Source: JAWXCE01 sp033764775 | Lineage (GTDB): Bacteria > Pseudomonadota > Alphaproteobacteria > Rhizobiales > Rhodomicrobiaceae | NCBI GenBank assembly: GCA_033764775.1 | Contig: JANRIQ010000023.1 | Location: 170,216 to 234,215, forward strand | Reading direction: 5' to 3' | Length of the DNA stretch: 64,000 nucleotides | Shown: one piece after another, positions 44,146 to 52,628 of the stretch | Numbering within the stretch: position 1 is the stretch's first letter | How the letters are laid out: the number at the start of each line of letters is the position of its first letter | Program-made: the position numbers and the translations under genes | The notes under the pieces: model-generated | Seen by the model: the letters and a program-made list of their open reading frames with translations, nothing else | What the model was told of the DNA's origin: nothing | The model's database searches: none

Positions 44146-45278
44146 GGCGGGATTTGAGCACAAGCGAGAAACATGTCGTGGTAGGTTGATTGAAGGTTTC
44201 TCCACGCAAACCGTTGAGCGTTTGCAAAACGCCGGAGTTCGGCGGCCTGATCTCTGGGCTTTGAAATCTCCTGCTGTAAGAGTGCGGCCAACACCCCCGG
44301 ATGAGAAAGGTTGCCGAACGTCGCTTCTCCGCCAAGCACGTAGCGCATTACGGGGTGATCATGGGCGACGACAGGCAAGCCATGGCTGTGCGCCTCGATG
44401 TAAACCCGGCCGAAGCCCTCCCGCAGCGATGCGAGCGCGAAAAGATCAGCGGCGCGGTAGTAGTCCGACACACCCTCCGGCGCAACTGACCGAGCAGAAA
44501 AGTTTTGAGCGCCTAGAATGCTGTTCGCTTTTTGGATCATGTCCGCGCTGCCATCCTCCATCGCCCCGAGCAAAAGGAGAAACGGGCGAGGCGGCGCGAG
44601 CTGCGCCACCTCCTCAATCAAGCTATCCATGCGCTTTAAATAAGACTGGCGACGCGACAGAGCGCCAACGCTGAGAACGATGGGCACGTTATCTGGCAAC
44701 AAGAGGCGCCGGCGTAGCGCAATCTTTTCCTCCGGACTGTGGTTGGACAGCCTTTCCGGGAGTCCAAATCCGAGCGGCGTCATCCAGTGCCGTTCGGCTG
44801 GTTCGCCAGCCGCCAGGGCCTCGTCAAGATAGAATGGCGCCAGTTGCTGAAAAAGGTCGGCTCCGTGATATGGCGGCCCCATCACGCCTCCGTTTGACAA
44901 CAGCAAGCGGTAGTCGACGCCGATGCGGTCGCGATAACGGTGCAGTAAAAATCCGAGGTGTGTCTCGCTGTAAAATATGACGTGCGGCCGCCAACGACGA
45001 ACCATCCGAACAACATCGAAAAAGCTGGTCCACTGTTCGATGATCCAAGGATGCCTGCGAGCCATTTTTCCTAAACTTACCGTAACGGGGCTGGTGCGCG
45101 GCAACATGAAGGTTTTGTGCTCATCGCAAGTCGATCGGCCGCGCCCTTTGAGTAGAAATAAATCAACCCCACTCATGTGCTTGAGATTGTCGAAGGCGTC
45201 ACGGAAAAACGTTTCAATGCCGCAGTTCATGACCCCTATTCCAGTGCATGAAATCATCACGCGGAGATTTTTAACCAT
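44010..45278 (-). CDS. Glycosyltransferase family 4 protein with antisense-encoded tail
   Basis: A 422-residue GT-B glycosyltransferase. The core has SETHLGFLLHRYRDRIGVD, VPIVLSVGALSRRQSYLKR, SDYYRAADLFALASLREGFG and RVYIEAHSHGLPVVAHDHPV, which give the donor-binding E-x7-E region. The family sequence ends near YHDMFLACAQIPPYR. The following 45 residues are encoded antisense to the 3' end of the EamA gene and look like translated noise. The gene is visibly less GC-rich than its neighbours, suggesting transfer and loss of the original stop codon. The ATG at 45276-45278 is used; a TTG seven codons upstream is possible. The acceptor is unknown. Confidence 0.85.
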   Translation of the reverse strand: MVKNLRVMISCTGIGVMNCGIETFFRDAFDNLKHMSGVDLFLLKGRGRSTCDEHKTFMLPRTSPVTVSLGKMARRHPWIIEQWTSFFDVVRMVRRWRPHVIFYSETHLGFLLHRYRDRIGVDYRLLLSNGGVMGPPYHGADLFQQLAPFYLDEALAAGEPAERHWMTPLGFGLPERLSNHSPEEKIALRRRLLLPDNVPIVLSVGALSRRQSYLKRMDSLIEEVAQLAPPRPFLLLLGAMEDGSADMIQKANSILGAQNFSARSVAPEGVSDYYRAADLFALASLREGFGRVYIEAHSHGLPVVAHDHPVMRYVLGGEATFGNLSHPGVLAALLQQEISKPRDQAAELRRFANAQRFAWRNLQSTYHDMFLACAQIPPYRNFTGRVTSATPAAATPMPTSASGPSVSPNIAQASTAVTGGVR

Positions 45279-45697
45279 TTCAGCCAACGCGCTCCCCAAA
45301 ACGATATAAAAAACTACAGCAAGCCTGAAATATTTAAAAGTGAATAAAATTGTCTTTAATCAATTTTGTCGCCGCCTCGATGTCAGCGTGCATGCTATTG
45401 TCGTTTTCGTCGGCGAGTAAAGCCAAGTTATCGCCGTATCGGTTCGCTCCTCGATCTCACGCGATCCATTGCGACGCCCTTCGTCTATGTGAGCTGCGCG
45501 GTTGGTGAGAATGGAGGGATGCCGGGATACGAACGCCGCACGATAAGGCGCGCCGGTTTCAGCTTCGCAGAACGCGGCATCACGGGAATCTTGTAGACAA
45601 GCGCTCAAGCCTTAGCCAATCGGTCGCGGGAAAGCAGGGTGGCGCCGGCGCGTCGCCTCGTTATATTAAGCCAAAATACAAGCATTCAAGGCGACGC
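45279..45697 (+). other. AT-richer intergenic stretch without a supported gene
   Basis: The 419 bases between the glycosyltransferase and ccmC are AT-rich at the left end. A minus-strand frame of 82 codons (45360-45608) exists with a TTG-type or ATG start and the sequence TNRAAHIDEGRRNGSREIEE, but it has no clear ribosome binding site or family match, so it is listed only as a possibility. The right end holds a TTATATT box about 30 bases upstream of ccmC, which could be its -10 element. Confidence 0.4.
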
Positions 45698-46447
45698 ATG
45701 CGAAGCATTAACACACTCGCGAACCCCAGCACGTTCATGCGCATCTCCGGCGCGGTGATCCCGCCGCTGGCGGTCATCGCGGCCGCGCTGTTCGCCGTGG
45801 GGCTGTATTTCGTCGTCAACTCGCCGCCGGACTATCAGCAAGGCGAGACGGTGCGCATCATGTATGTGCACGTGCCCTCCGCCTGGCTCGCCATGATGTG
45901 CTACACGCTTATCGCGGTGTCGGCCATCGGCTCGCTTGTGTGGCGGCACCCCCTCGCGGACGTGTCGATGAAGGCGGCTGCGCCCATCGGCGCGGCGTTC
46001 ACGTTTCTGGCGCTTGTCACCGGATCGCTCTGGGGCAAGCCGACCTGGGGCACATACTGGCAGTGGGACGGGCGGATGACCTCGGTGCTGATCCTGTTCT
46101 TCCTCTATCTCGGCCTCATCGCACTGTGGGAGGCGATCGAGGATTACAGCCGCGCCGGACGCGCCGTCGCCATTCTGGCGCTTGTCGGCTTCATCAACAT
46201 TCCAATCATCAAGTTCTCGGTTGATTGGTGGAGCACGCTGCATCAGCCGGCGAGCGTCTCGCGCTTTGATGCGCCAGCCATTCACTCGTCCATCCTGACG
46301 CCCCTGCTCGTCATGGCCGCCGCCTTCACGCTGCTGTTCTTCCTGCTCCATCTGAAAGCGATGCGCGTCGAAATCCTGAAGCGCCGCGCCGCGCGGATGA
46401 TGGCGCAAGCCGCGCAGCCCGGTTTCGTGTTCCAGCCCGCGGAGTAG
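45698..46447 (+). CDS. ccmC: Heme exporter/handling protein CcmC
   Basis: A 249-residue membrane protein with six hydrophobic segments. The heme-handling motif is the tryptophan-rich segment GSLWGKPTWGTYWQWDGRMTS, with histidines in YVHVPSAW and WWSTLHQPAS that ligate heme. CcmC loads heme onto CcmE in cytochrome c maturation. It starts a ccmCDG group; the ABC partners ccmAB are encoded 22 kb away. Confidence 0.96.
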   Translation: MRSINTLANPSTFMRISGAVIPPLAVIAAALFAVGLYFVVNSPPDYQQGETVRIMYVHVPSAWLAMMCYTLIAVSAIGSLVWRHPLADVSMKAAAPIGAAFTFLALVTGSLWGKPTWGTYWQWDGRMTSVLILFFLYLGLIALWEAIEDYSRAGRAVAILALVGFINIPIIKFSVDWWSTLHQPASVSRFDAPAIHSSILTPLLVMAAAFTLLFFLLHLKAMRVEILKRRAARMMAQAAQPGFVFQPAE

Positions 46448-46451
46448 CCTC

Positions 46452-46613
46452 ATGGATCTTGGCCCCCACGCGCATTTCATCATTGCGGCCTACGTCGTCA
46501 CCGGCGCGACGCTTCTCGCGCTCGTGCTGTGGGCGTTTCTCGGCGAGCGTAGGATGCAGCGCGTCCTTTCCGATCTGGAGGCGCGCGGCGTCAAGCGGCG
46601 CGGCGGCGGATGA
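46452..46613 (+). CDS. ccmD: CcmD-like small membrane protein
   Basis: A 53-residue protein: MDLGPHAHFIIAAYVVTG, one membrane helix, then a basic cytoplasmic tail with ERRMQRVLSDLEARG. This is the standard layout of CcmD, which helps release holo-CcmE from the CcmABC complex. It lies five bases after ccmC, and its stop overlaps the ccmG start by four bases. Short length hides it from simple gene searches. Confidence 0.9.
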   Translation: MDLGPHAHFIIAAYVVTGATLLALVLWAFLGERRMQRVLSDLEARGVKRRGGG

Positions 46614-47206
46614 ACCCCGTTCCCCCCTCACGCTGGCTGCTGCTGATCCCGGCGGCGTTCGTCGCGCTCGTCGTGCTGTTCGCCGCGGCGCTGCGCACAA
46701 CTGATCCCTCCGCCGTGCCGTCCGCGCTCATCGGCAAACCGGCGCCCACGGTGGCGTTGCCGCCCATTCCCAACGCGCCTTCGCCCACCGGGATCAAGGC
46801 CGACGCGCTCGCCGGGACGGTCACAGTGGTGAACTTCTGGGCGTCCTGGTGCGCGCCGTGCCATGTGGAGCATCCCTATCTGATGCGGCTGCGCCAGGCC
46901 GGCGCCGCGCGCATGATCGGCGTGAACTACAAGGACACGCCTGAGGCCGCCCGCGCGTTTCTCGAACGCCGGGGGAACCCGTTCCACGCGGTCGGCTTCG
47001 ACCCAGATGGGCGCGCGGGCTTCGAGTGGGGCGTGACGAAAGTGCCCGAGACGTTCGTCGTCGACCGGCGGGGCGTGGTGATCTTCAAGTTAAGCGGCGC
47101 CATCGACGCCGACAACCTGGCGGACGGACTTCTGCCCGCCATTGAGAAAGCGCGCGCCGCGCCTCAGAACAGCGCGTCGTCGCCAGCGCCGGCGTCGTCC
47201 AACTGA
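46610..47206 (+). CDS. ccmG: Thiol:disulfide interchange protein CcmG/DsbE
   Basis: A 198-residue membrane-anchored thioredoxin-like protein. A single N-terminal helix (residues 8-27) anchors it in the inner membrane. The active site is NFWASWCAPCHVEHPYL, followed by the family motifs VNYKDTPEAA, GVTKVPETFVVDRRG and VIFKLSG. It reduces the apocytochrome c CXXCH cysteines for heme attachment. It completes the ccmCDG group, and its 3' end overlaps a small convergent membrane-protein gene by 43 bases. Confidence 0.95.
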   Translation: MNPVPPSRWLLLIPAAFVALVVLFAAALRTTDPSAVPSALIGKPAPTVALPPIPNAPSPTGIKADALAGTVTVVNFWASWCAPCHVEHPYLMRLRQAGAARMIGVNYKDTPEAARAFLERRGNPFHAVGFDPDGRAGFEWGVTKVPETFVVDRRGVVIFKLSGAIDADNLADGLLPAIEKARAAPQNSASSPAPASSN

Positions 47207-47397
47207 TGCCGCGTGCGCCAGTTGCGCCCGTGCGGCAGCAGCAGCAGGATGACAATGACTGGCGGAAACAGAAATGAGAAAATTCCCCACCAAACCTGAT
47301 CCCGCCCGCGTTTCGGCGCGATAATGGTCGCGGCTAGGCCTGCGATGAACATGGCCGCGGGGTAAAAGGCGATGAACATGGTGGCTGTGTCCGACAT
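47164..47397 (-). CDS. Small membrane protein of unknown function
   Basis: A 77-residue protein with two predicted membrane helices (FIAFYPAAMFIAGLAATII and GIFSFLFPPVIVILLLLPHG) and a charged end. It lies in the gap between ccmG and dapF and overlaps the ccmG 3' end by 43 bases, convergently. Helix pattern and length resemble small membrane proteins, but no family is recognised. Confidence 0.55.
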   Translation of the reverse strand: MSDTATMFIAFYPAAMFIAGLAATIIAPKRGRDQVWWGIFSFLFPPVIVILLLLPHGRNWRTRHQLDDAGAGDDALF

Positions 47398-47517
47398 GGC
47401 GCTCTCCTCATCGGCGACGTTAACCGTCTTTGTCGATCATATCGTGGGGCGGCGAACGTTCTGCATCGTCCGCTCTAAATATTTGTGTTTTGCCGGCCGC
47501 CCGGCCATATACGAACC

Positions 47518-48381
47518 ATGAACGATGCGATCGCCTTCGCAAAAATGAACGGCCTCGGCAACGCCATCACCGTGGCGGATTTTCGGGGGCGCAACCGCGT
47601 GCTCAGCCCGGCTCAGGCCCGCGCCATCGCCGCCGCGGAGGCGACGCGCTGCGACCAGATCATGGCGCTGCATGACGCCGCCTCGCCGGACGCCGCCGCC
47701 TTCGTTCGCATCTACAACGCCGACGGATCGGAGGCCGAGGCATGCGGCAACGGCAACCGCTGCGTTGCGGTCGTCCTGGCCGAGCAGGCCGGGGGGCCGG
47801 ACGTGGCGTTCGAGACGCGGGCGGGCCGCATCGAGGCGGAGGTCCATGACGATGGGTCGGTGAGCGTCGACATGGGGGAGCCGCGTCTTGGCTGGCGCGA
47901 CATCCCGCTGGCGGCTGAGATCGACACCAAGATGTTCGACCTGTCGCGGATTATCCCTGGGCTTCCTGGCCTTGACGCCGCGAGCGCCGTCAATGTCGGC
48001 AACCCGCACTGCGTCTGTTTCGTGGACACCATCGCCGTCCATGACCTTGCGGCCGTCGGCCCGCAGGTGGAAACGCATCCGTTCTTCCCCGCCAGGGTGA
48101 ATTTTTCGCTGGCGCAGATCGTCTCCGGCGAAATGATCCGCCTGGCTGTCTGGGAGCGTGGGGCCGGACTGACGCGCGCTTGCGGCACGGCGGCGTGCGC
48201 GGCCGTGGTCGCGGCGGCGCGCAACGGCCTTGCGGACCGGAACGCGACGGTCGCGCTGCCCGGCGGCGACCTGCGCATCCATTGGCGCGAGTGCGACAAC
48301 CGCATCCACATGACCGGCCCTTATGAATTGGAGGCGCGAGGCCATATCCCCGCGTCCTTGCTGGAGGCGAGCGCGTCATGA
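47518..48381 (+). CDS. dapF: Diaminopimelate epimerase
   Basis: A 287-residue DapF, converting LL- to meso-diaminopimelate for lysine and peptidoglycan synthesis. The two catalytic cysteines sit in EACGNGNR (Cys76) and RACGTAAC (Cys222). It opens FAKMNGLGNAITVAD; the phenylalanine/lysine/methionine start is the family norm. The ATG at 47518 is preferred over the ATG at 47485. The stop overlaps the mtaB start by four bases, so the genes are coupled. Confidence 0.96.
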   Translation: MNDAIAFAKMNGLGNAITVADFRGRNRVLSPAQARAIAAAEATRCDQIMALHDAASPDAAAFVRIYNADGSEAEACGNGNRCVAVVLAEQAGGPDVAFETRAGRIEAEVHDDGSVSVDMGEPRLGWRDIPLAAEIDTKMFDLSRIIPGLPGLDAASAVNVGNPHCVCFVDTIAVHDLAAVGPQVETHPFFPARVNFSLAQIVSGEMIRLAVWERGAGLTRACGTAACAAVVAAARNGLADRNATVALPGGDLRIHWRECDNRIHMTGPYELEARGHIPASLLEASAS

Positions 48382-49622
48382 GCGAGAACCGGCTCATCAC
48401 CTTCGGCTGCCGCCTCAACGCCTATGAGACTCAGGCCATGCGCGAGCACGCCGATGCGGCCGGGCTTGAGAACGCCGTGATCGTGAACACCTGCGCGGTG
48501 ACCTCGGAGGCCGTGCGTCAAGCGCGGCAAGCCGTGCGCCGCGCGCGTCGGGACTTCCCTGAGGCGAAAATCGTCGTCACCGGGTGCGCGGCGCAAACCG
48601 AGCGCGGGGTGTTCGAGGCCATGCCCGAGGTCGATCATGTGCTTGGCAACGCGGAGAAGCTAACCGCGGCCGCCTTCCGCGATTTGGCTGGGGGCGCCGC
48701 GGAGCGCTCCCGCGTGGGCGACATCATGCAGGCGGCTGAGGCCGCGCATCACATCATCGGCGATTTCGGCGGCCGCACCCGCGCGTATGTACAAGTGCAG
48801 AACGGCTGCGACCACCGCTGCACCTTCTGCATCATCCCTTATGGACGCGGGCCGTCACGCTCCGTCGCGCCGGAGGCGGTCGTGGCGCAGTGCGAGGAAC
48901 TGGTGGAGCGCGGTTTTCAGGAGATTGTGCTGACCGGCGTCGACATCACTTCGTATGCGGCCGACGGCGTAGTCCTGGGCGCGCTCGTGCGCCGGGTGCT
49001 CGCCGCATGTCCGGATCTACGGCGTTTGCGGCTTTCGTCCATCGACACCATCGAGGCCGACGGCGAACTCATGCGGGCGCTGGCTGAAGAGGAGCGGCTG
49101 ATGCCGCATTTGCACCTCTCCATGCAGTCCGGCGACGACATGATCCTCAAGCGCATGAAGCGGCGACATTCGCGGGCGGAGGCGGTGGCGTTTTGCGAGG
49201 AGGCGCGGGCGTTGCGCCCGGACATCAGCTTTGGCGCCGACCTCATCGCCGGTTTTCCGACGGAAACGGAGGAGATGTTCGCCAACAGCGAGCGGTTGAT
49301 AGACGACTGCGGGCTGGCGTTCTGCCATGTGTTCCCGTTCTCGGCCCGGCCAGGCACGCCCGCGGCGCGCATGCCGCAACTGTCGGGCGCCGTGGTGAAA
49401 GAGCGCGCCCGCCGCCTGCGGGAGCGCGCCGCCGCAGCCGCCAGCGCGCGCCTCGCCAGTCTTGTAGGGCGCGAGACCGAGCTGCTGATGGAGACGGGCG
49501 TTATGGGCCGGGCGCCGGATTTCACGGAGGTGCGGATGGAGTGCGATCACGCGCCGGGCGCGTTCGTGCGCGCGCGCATCATTGGGCATGGCGGCGGCCA
49601 GCTCATCGGAGCGCCCCTGTGA
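48378..49622 (+). CDS. mtaB: tRNA threonylcarbamoyladenosine methylthiotransferase MtaB
   Basis: A 414-residue radical-SAM methylthiotransferase. The N-terminal UPF0004 domain starts TFGCRLNAYE; the radical-SAM cluster is QNGCDHRCTFCIIPYGRGPSR and the cluster ligands of the first domain include VNTCAVT and VTGCAAQ. A TRAM domain ends the protein. It adds a methylthio group at A37 of tRNA. The gene overlaps dapF and ftsY by four bases each, so all three are probably translated together. Confidence 0.95.
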   Translation: MSENRLITFGCRLNAYETQAMREHADAAGLENAVIVNTCAVTSEAVRQARQAVRRARRDFPEAKIVVTGCAAQTERGVFEAMPEVDHVLGNAEKLTAAAFRDLAGGAAERSRVGDIMQAAEAAHHIIGDFGGRTRAYVQVQNGCDHRCTFCIIPYGRGPSRSVAPEAVVAQCEELVERGFQEIVLTGVDITSYAADGVVLGALVRRVLAACPDLRRLRLSSIDTIEADGELMRALAEEERLMPHLHLSMQSGDDMILKRMKRRHSRAEAVAFCEEARALRPDISFGADLIAGFPTETEEMFANSERLIDDCGLAFCHVFPFSARPGTPAARMPQLSGAVVKERARRLRERAAAAASARLASLVGRETELLMETGVMGRAPDFTEVRMECDHAPGAFVRARIIGHGGGQLIGAPL

Positions 49623-50755
49623 CGGAGCCCAAAAAGCGCGGTTTTTTCAGCCGGTTTTTCGGCGGCGCCGCGCCTGAGCCGGAGACGCAGCCGGATGCAC
49701 AGCCGACGCCGGAGACCCCGGCGCCCGAAGCCGAGGGTGAAAACTTTCAACCGATCGAAACCGTGTATCAAGCGCTCGCCGAGACCGCCGCACTTGAGCC
49801 TGCTCCCGCGCCCGAACTCGAGGCGCCGACCGCGGAACCTGAGCAGAAAAGCTGGCTGGCGCGCCTCACCGGCGGCCTGGTCAAAACCTCCGCGAAGCTC
49901 TCGGACAGCGTCACCGGCATCTTCAACAAGCGGCGGCTCGACGACGACACGCTGGAAGACCTAGAGGACACGCTCATTCAGGCCGACTTCGGGCTGGAGC
50001 CCGCCCGCCGCATCACGGAAGGGTTGCGCGCGGGCCGGTTTAACAAGGAGATCACGCCGGAAGAGGTGCGCGGCTTCCTCGCCGACGAGGTCGAAAAGGC
50101 GCTTGCGCCCATCGCCAAGCCGCTGACGCTTTCGCCTGCGCGGCCGCATGTCATCCTCGTCACCGGCGTGAATGGCGCGGGCAAGACGACGACCATCGGC
50201 AAGATCGCCAAGGATTTGCGCGACGCGGGCAAAACCGTGATGCTGGCGGCGGGCGACACCTTCCGCGCGGCCGCCATCGAGCAACTGAAGATCTGGGGCG
50301 AGCGCACCGGGTCGCCGGTTGTCGCCCGCGAGCAGGGCGGCGACGCCACTGGCCTCGCTTTCGACGCGCTGCAGCGGGCGAAAGCCGAAGGCGTGGACGT
50401 TCTCATCATCGACACCGCCGGGCGCCTGCAGAACAAGGCCAACCTGATGGCCGAGCTGGAAAAAATCGTCCGGGTGCTGAAAAAGCTGGACCCCGCTGCG
50501 CCGCATGACTGCCTGCTCATCCTCGACGCCACCACCGGCCAGAACGCGCTCTCCCAGGTGGAGATTTTCCGCAAGGCCGCGGGCGTGACCGGCATCATCA
50601 TGACCAAGCTGGACGGCACGGCGAAGGGCGGCATCCTCGTCGCCATCGCCGATAAATTCGGCCTGCCCGTCCACGCCATCGGCGTCGGCGAGGGCATCGA
50701 CGACCTGCAAACCTTCAGCGCGCGCGACTTCGCCCGCGCCATCACCGCGAGTTGA
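49619..50755 (+). CDS. ftsY: Signal recognition particle receptor FtsY
   Basis: A 378-residue FtsY. The first 80 residues are an acidic, proline-rich membrane-binding A domain, then the NG domain follows: GVNGAGKTTTIGKIA, DTFRAAA, DTAGRLQNK, TKLDGTAKGG. It starts at a GTG overlapping the mtaB stop (GTGA). FtsY docks ribosome-SRP complexes to the translocon with Ffh, which is encoded at 56.8 kb. Its stop is eight bases before the yciB ATG. Confidence 0.97.
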   Translation: MTEPKKRGFFSRFFGGAAPEPETQPDAQPTPETPAPEAEGENFQPIETVYQALAETAALEPAPAPELEAPTAEPEQKSWLARLTGGLVKTSAKLSDSVTGIFNKRRLDDDTLEDLEDTLIQADFGLEPARRITEGLRAGRFNKEITPEEVRGFLADEVEKALAPIAKPLTLSPARPHVILVTGVNGAGKTTTIGKIAKDLRDAGKTVMLAAGDTFRAAAIEQLKIWGERTGSPVVAREQGGDATGLAFDALQRAKAEGVDVLIIDTAGRLQNKANLMAELEKIVRVLKKLDPAAPHDCLLILDATTGQNALSQVEIFRKAAGVTGIIMTKLDGTAKGGILVAIADKFGLPVHAIGVGEGIDDLQTFSARDFARAITAS

Positions 50756-50763
50756 GGACCGCC

Positions 50764-51372
50764 ATGACCGATGTGACGCAGCCCGTCGCCACCACGCCCG
50801 CCACGCAACGACCGCTGTTCAAGCTGGCGACGGAGGTCGGGCCGCTCGCCGTGTTTTTCATCCTGAACAACCGGTTCGACCTGTTCACGGCGACGGGCGG
50901 ATTGATGATCGCGACGGTCGTGGCGCTGGTGGCGAGCAAATTGGTGCTCAAGAAAATTCCCGTCATGCCGCTGGTCAGCGCGGCATTCGTGCTGTTTTTC
51001 GGCGCGCTGACGATCATCCTCGAAGATGAGTTTTTCATCAAAATCAAGCCTACGCTGGTTAACTTCACGTTCGCGAGCATCTTGCTAGGCGGGTTATACT
51101 TCGGCCGCATCTTCCTCAAGTTGATTTTCGAAGAGGTTATTAAGCTTCGTGAGGAGGGCTGGCGGCTGTTGACCTTGCGCTGGGGTGTGTTTTTCCTGAG
51201 CCTCGGCGTGCTGAACGAGATCATCTGGCGCACGCAAACCACCGACTTTTGGGTCGCGTTTAAGACCTTCGGCGTCATGCCCATCACGTTCATTTTCATG
51301 ATGAGCCAAATCGGCTTGCTGACCCGTTATCAAATCCCTGAGGGCGACGGAGCCGCGCAATCATCCGCATGA
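50764..51372 (+). CDS. yciB: YciB/IspZ-type septation protein A homologue
   Basis: A 202-residue inner-membrane protein with five or six helices. PLFKLATEVGPLAVFFILNN followed by FDLFTATGGLMIATVVALVASK is the characteristic family N-terminus, and ILLGGLYFGRIFLKLIFEEV and FWVAFKTFGVMPITFIFMMSQ mark the C-terminal half. The family acts in envelope and septum integrity. It follows ftsY closely and probably shares its transcript. The ATG at 50764 was chosen over an upstream in-frame TTG. Confidence 0.93.
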   Translation: MTDVTQPVATTPATQRPLFKLATEVGPLAVFFILNNRFDLFTATGGLMIATVVALVASKLVLKKIPVMPLVSAAFVLFFGALTIILEDEFFIKIKPTLVNFTFASILLGGLYFGRIFLKLIFEEVIKLREEGWRLLTLRWGVFFLSLGVLNEIIWRTQTTDFWVAFKTFGVMPITFIFMMSQIGLLTRYQIPEGDGAAQSSA

Positions 51373-51465
51373 CGCGGCGTGCGTCGACAGGGCGCAGCAG
51401 CCGCGCGATACGTAAGTAGGGTTTCCTGAAAAATAGCACTGGAAATCCTGATCGATTGCGCCTAC

Positions 51466-51488
51466 CTTATGCACGTCTTGAGCATAAG
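51466..51488 (+). promoter_or_regulatory. Palindromic operator upstream of nadABC (distal)
   Basis: CTTATGC and GCATAAG form a perfect 7-base inverted repeat around nine bases, upstream of nadA. The right arm reads TGAGCATAAG, the same sequence found in the proximal site 62 bases downstream, which suggests one repressor binds both. A NadQ- or NrtR-type regulator of NAD synthesis is the best guess from context. Confidence 0.5.
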
Positions 51489-51530
51489 TCTGCGCTTCGC
51501 GAGCGGTTTTTGTGTTTGATTGGCACAGAA

Positions 51531-51547
51531 ATGCTCACAGTGAGCAT
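51531..51547 (+). promoter_or_regulatory. Palindromic operator upstream of nadABC (proximal)
   Basis: ATGCTCAC-A-GTGAGCAT is a perfect inverted repeat with 8-base arms, 19 bases upstream of the nadA start. Position and symmetry are those of a repressor operator that would block transcription of nadABC when NAD is sufficient. Confidence 0.6.
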
Positions 51548-51550
51548 AAA

Positions 51551-51560
51551 GGGGGGGGGG
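51551..51560 (+). repeat. Ten-G homopolymer upstream of nadA
   Basis: A run of ten G residues lies immediately after the proximal operator and five bases before the nadA ATG, so it also occupies the ribosome binding site. Length variation by slipped-strand replication would change the spacing of the start site. Confidence 0.85.
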
Positions 51561-51565
51561 TTGTG

Positions 51566-52624
51566 ATGGCGTTAATTGATCTGGGTCGGGACTATGGCGC
51601 GCCGGCGCGCAAACGGGCGCAACCCGCGCTTGACATGAAGTTTTCGCCCGCGCTCGCCCGCGAGCTGGCGCCGCTTTACGCGAAGGTTTCTCGCGTCGTC
51701 ACCCCGCTCGAATGGGCCGCGCACGCGCCGTACGTGAAAGCCATCAACGAGCTGAAGCGCGAGCGCGACGCCGTCATCCTCGCCCACAACTACATGACGC
51801 CGGAGATTTTCCATACCGTCGCGGACATCGTCGGCGACAGCCTGCAGCTCGCCAAGGAAGCCGCAAAGACCGACGCGCGCGTGATCGTGCAGGGCGGCGT
51901 GCATTTCATGGCTGAGACCTCGAAGCTGCTGAATCCGGACAAGACCGTGTTGATCCCTGACAGCCGGGCGGGCTGCTCGCTCGCGTCGTCCATCACGGCG
52001 GAGGATGTGCGGATGCTGCGGGCCGCCTATCCCGGCGTGCCTGTCGTCACCTATGTGAACACGAGCGCGGCGGTGAAAGCCGAATGCGACATCTGCTGCA
52101 CGTCGTCCAACGCGGTTCAGGTGGTGGAAAGCCTTGGCGCGCCGCGCGTGCTGCTAATCCCGGACGAGTATCTAGCGAAATATGTGCAGACGAAAACCAA
52201 GGTCGAGATCATCGCCTGGCGGGGCCGCTGCGAGGTGCATGAGCGCTTCACTGGCGAGGAGCTGAACGCGCTTCGCGCCGCCGACCCGTCCGTGCGCATC
52301 ATCGCCCACCCGGAATGCCCGCCCGACGTGATTCAGGCCGCCGACTTCACCGGCTCGACCCACGGCATGATCCAGTGGGTGAAGGATCACCGGCCGGGCA
52401 AGGTGGTGCTGGTGACCGAATGCTCGATGAGCAGCAACGTGTCGGCGGAACTGCCCGACGTGGAGTTCGTGCGGCCGTGCAACCTCTGCCCGCACATGAA
52501 GCGCATCACGCTGCCGAAGATTTACGAGGCGCTGCGCGACATGAAAGAGGAGGTGACGGTGGACGCGGCCGTGGCGGCGAAGGCGCGGCTCGCGGTCGAG
52601 CGCATGATCAACCTGAAAATTTAA
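51566..52624 (+). CDS. nadA: Quinolinate synthase NadA
   Basis: A 352-residue NadA, which makes quinolinate from iminoaspartate and dihydroxyacetone phosphate with a [4Fe-4S] cluster. The cluster cysteines appear in DSRAGCSLAS, CDICCTSSNAVQ and PCNLCPHMKRI; the substrate region has HPECPPDV and STHGMIQW. The start at 51566 (MALIDLGRDYG) follows the poly-G ribosome binding site; earlier in-frame codons lie within the operator. It is the first gene of nadABC, with a five-base gap to nadB. Confidence 0.95.
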   Translation: MALIDLGRDYGAPARKRAQPALDMKFSPALARELAPLYAKVSRVVTPLEWAAHAPYVKAINELKRERDAVILAHNYMTPEIFHTVADIVGDSLQLAKEAAKTDARVIVQGGVHFMAETSKLLNPDKTVLIPDSRAGCSLASSITAEDVRMLRAAYPGVPVVTYVNTSAAVKAECDICCTSSNAVQVVESLGAPRVLLIPDEYLAKYVQTKTKVEIIAWRGRCEVHERFTGEELNALRAADPSVRIIAHPECPPDVIQAADFTGSTHGMIQWVKDHRPGKVVLVTECSMSSNVSAELPDVEFVRPCNLCPHMKRITLPKIYEALRDMKEEVTVDAAVAAKARLAVERMINLKI

Positions 52625-52628
52625 GGCC

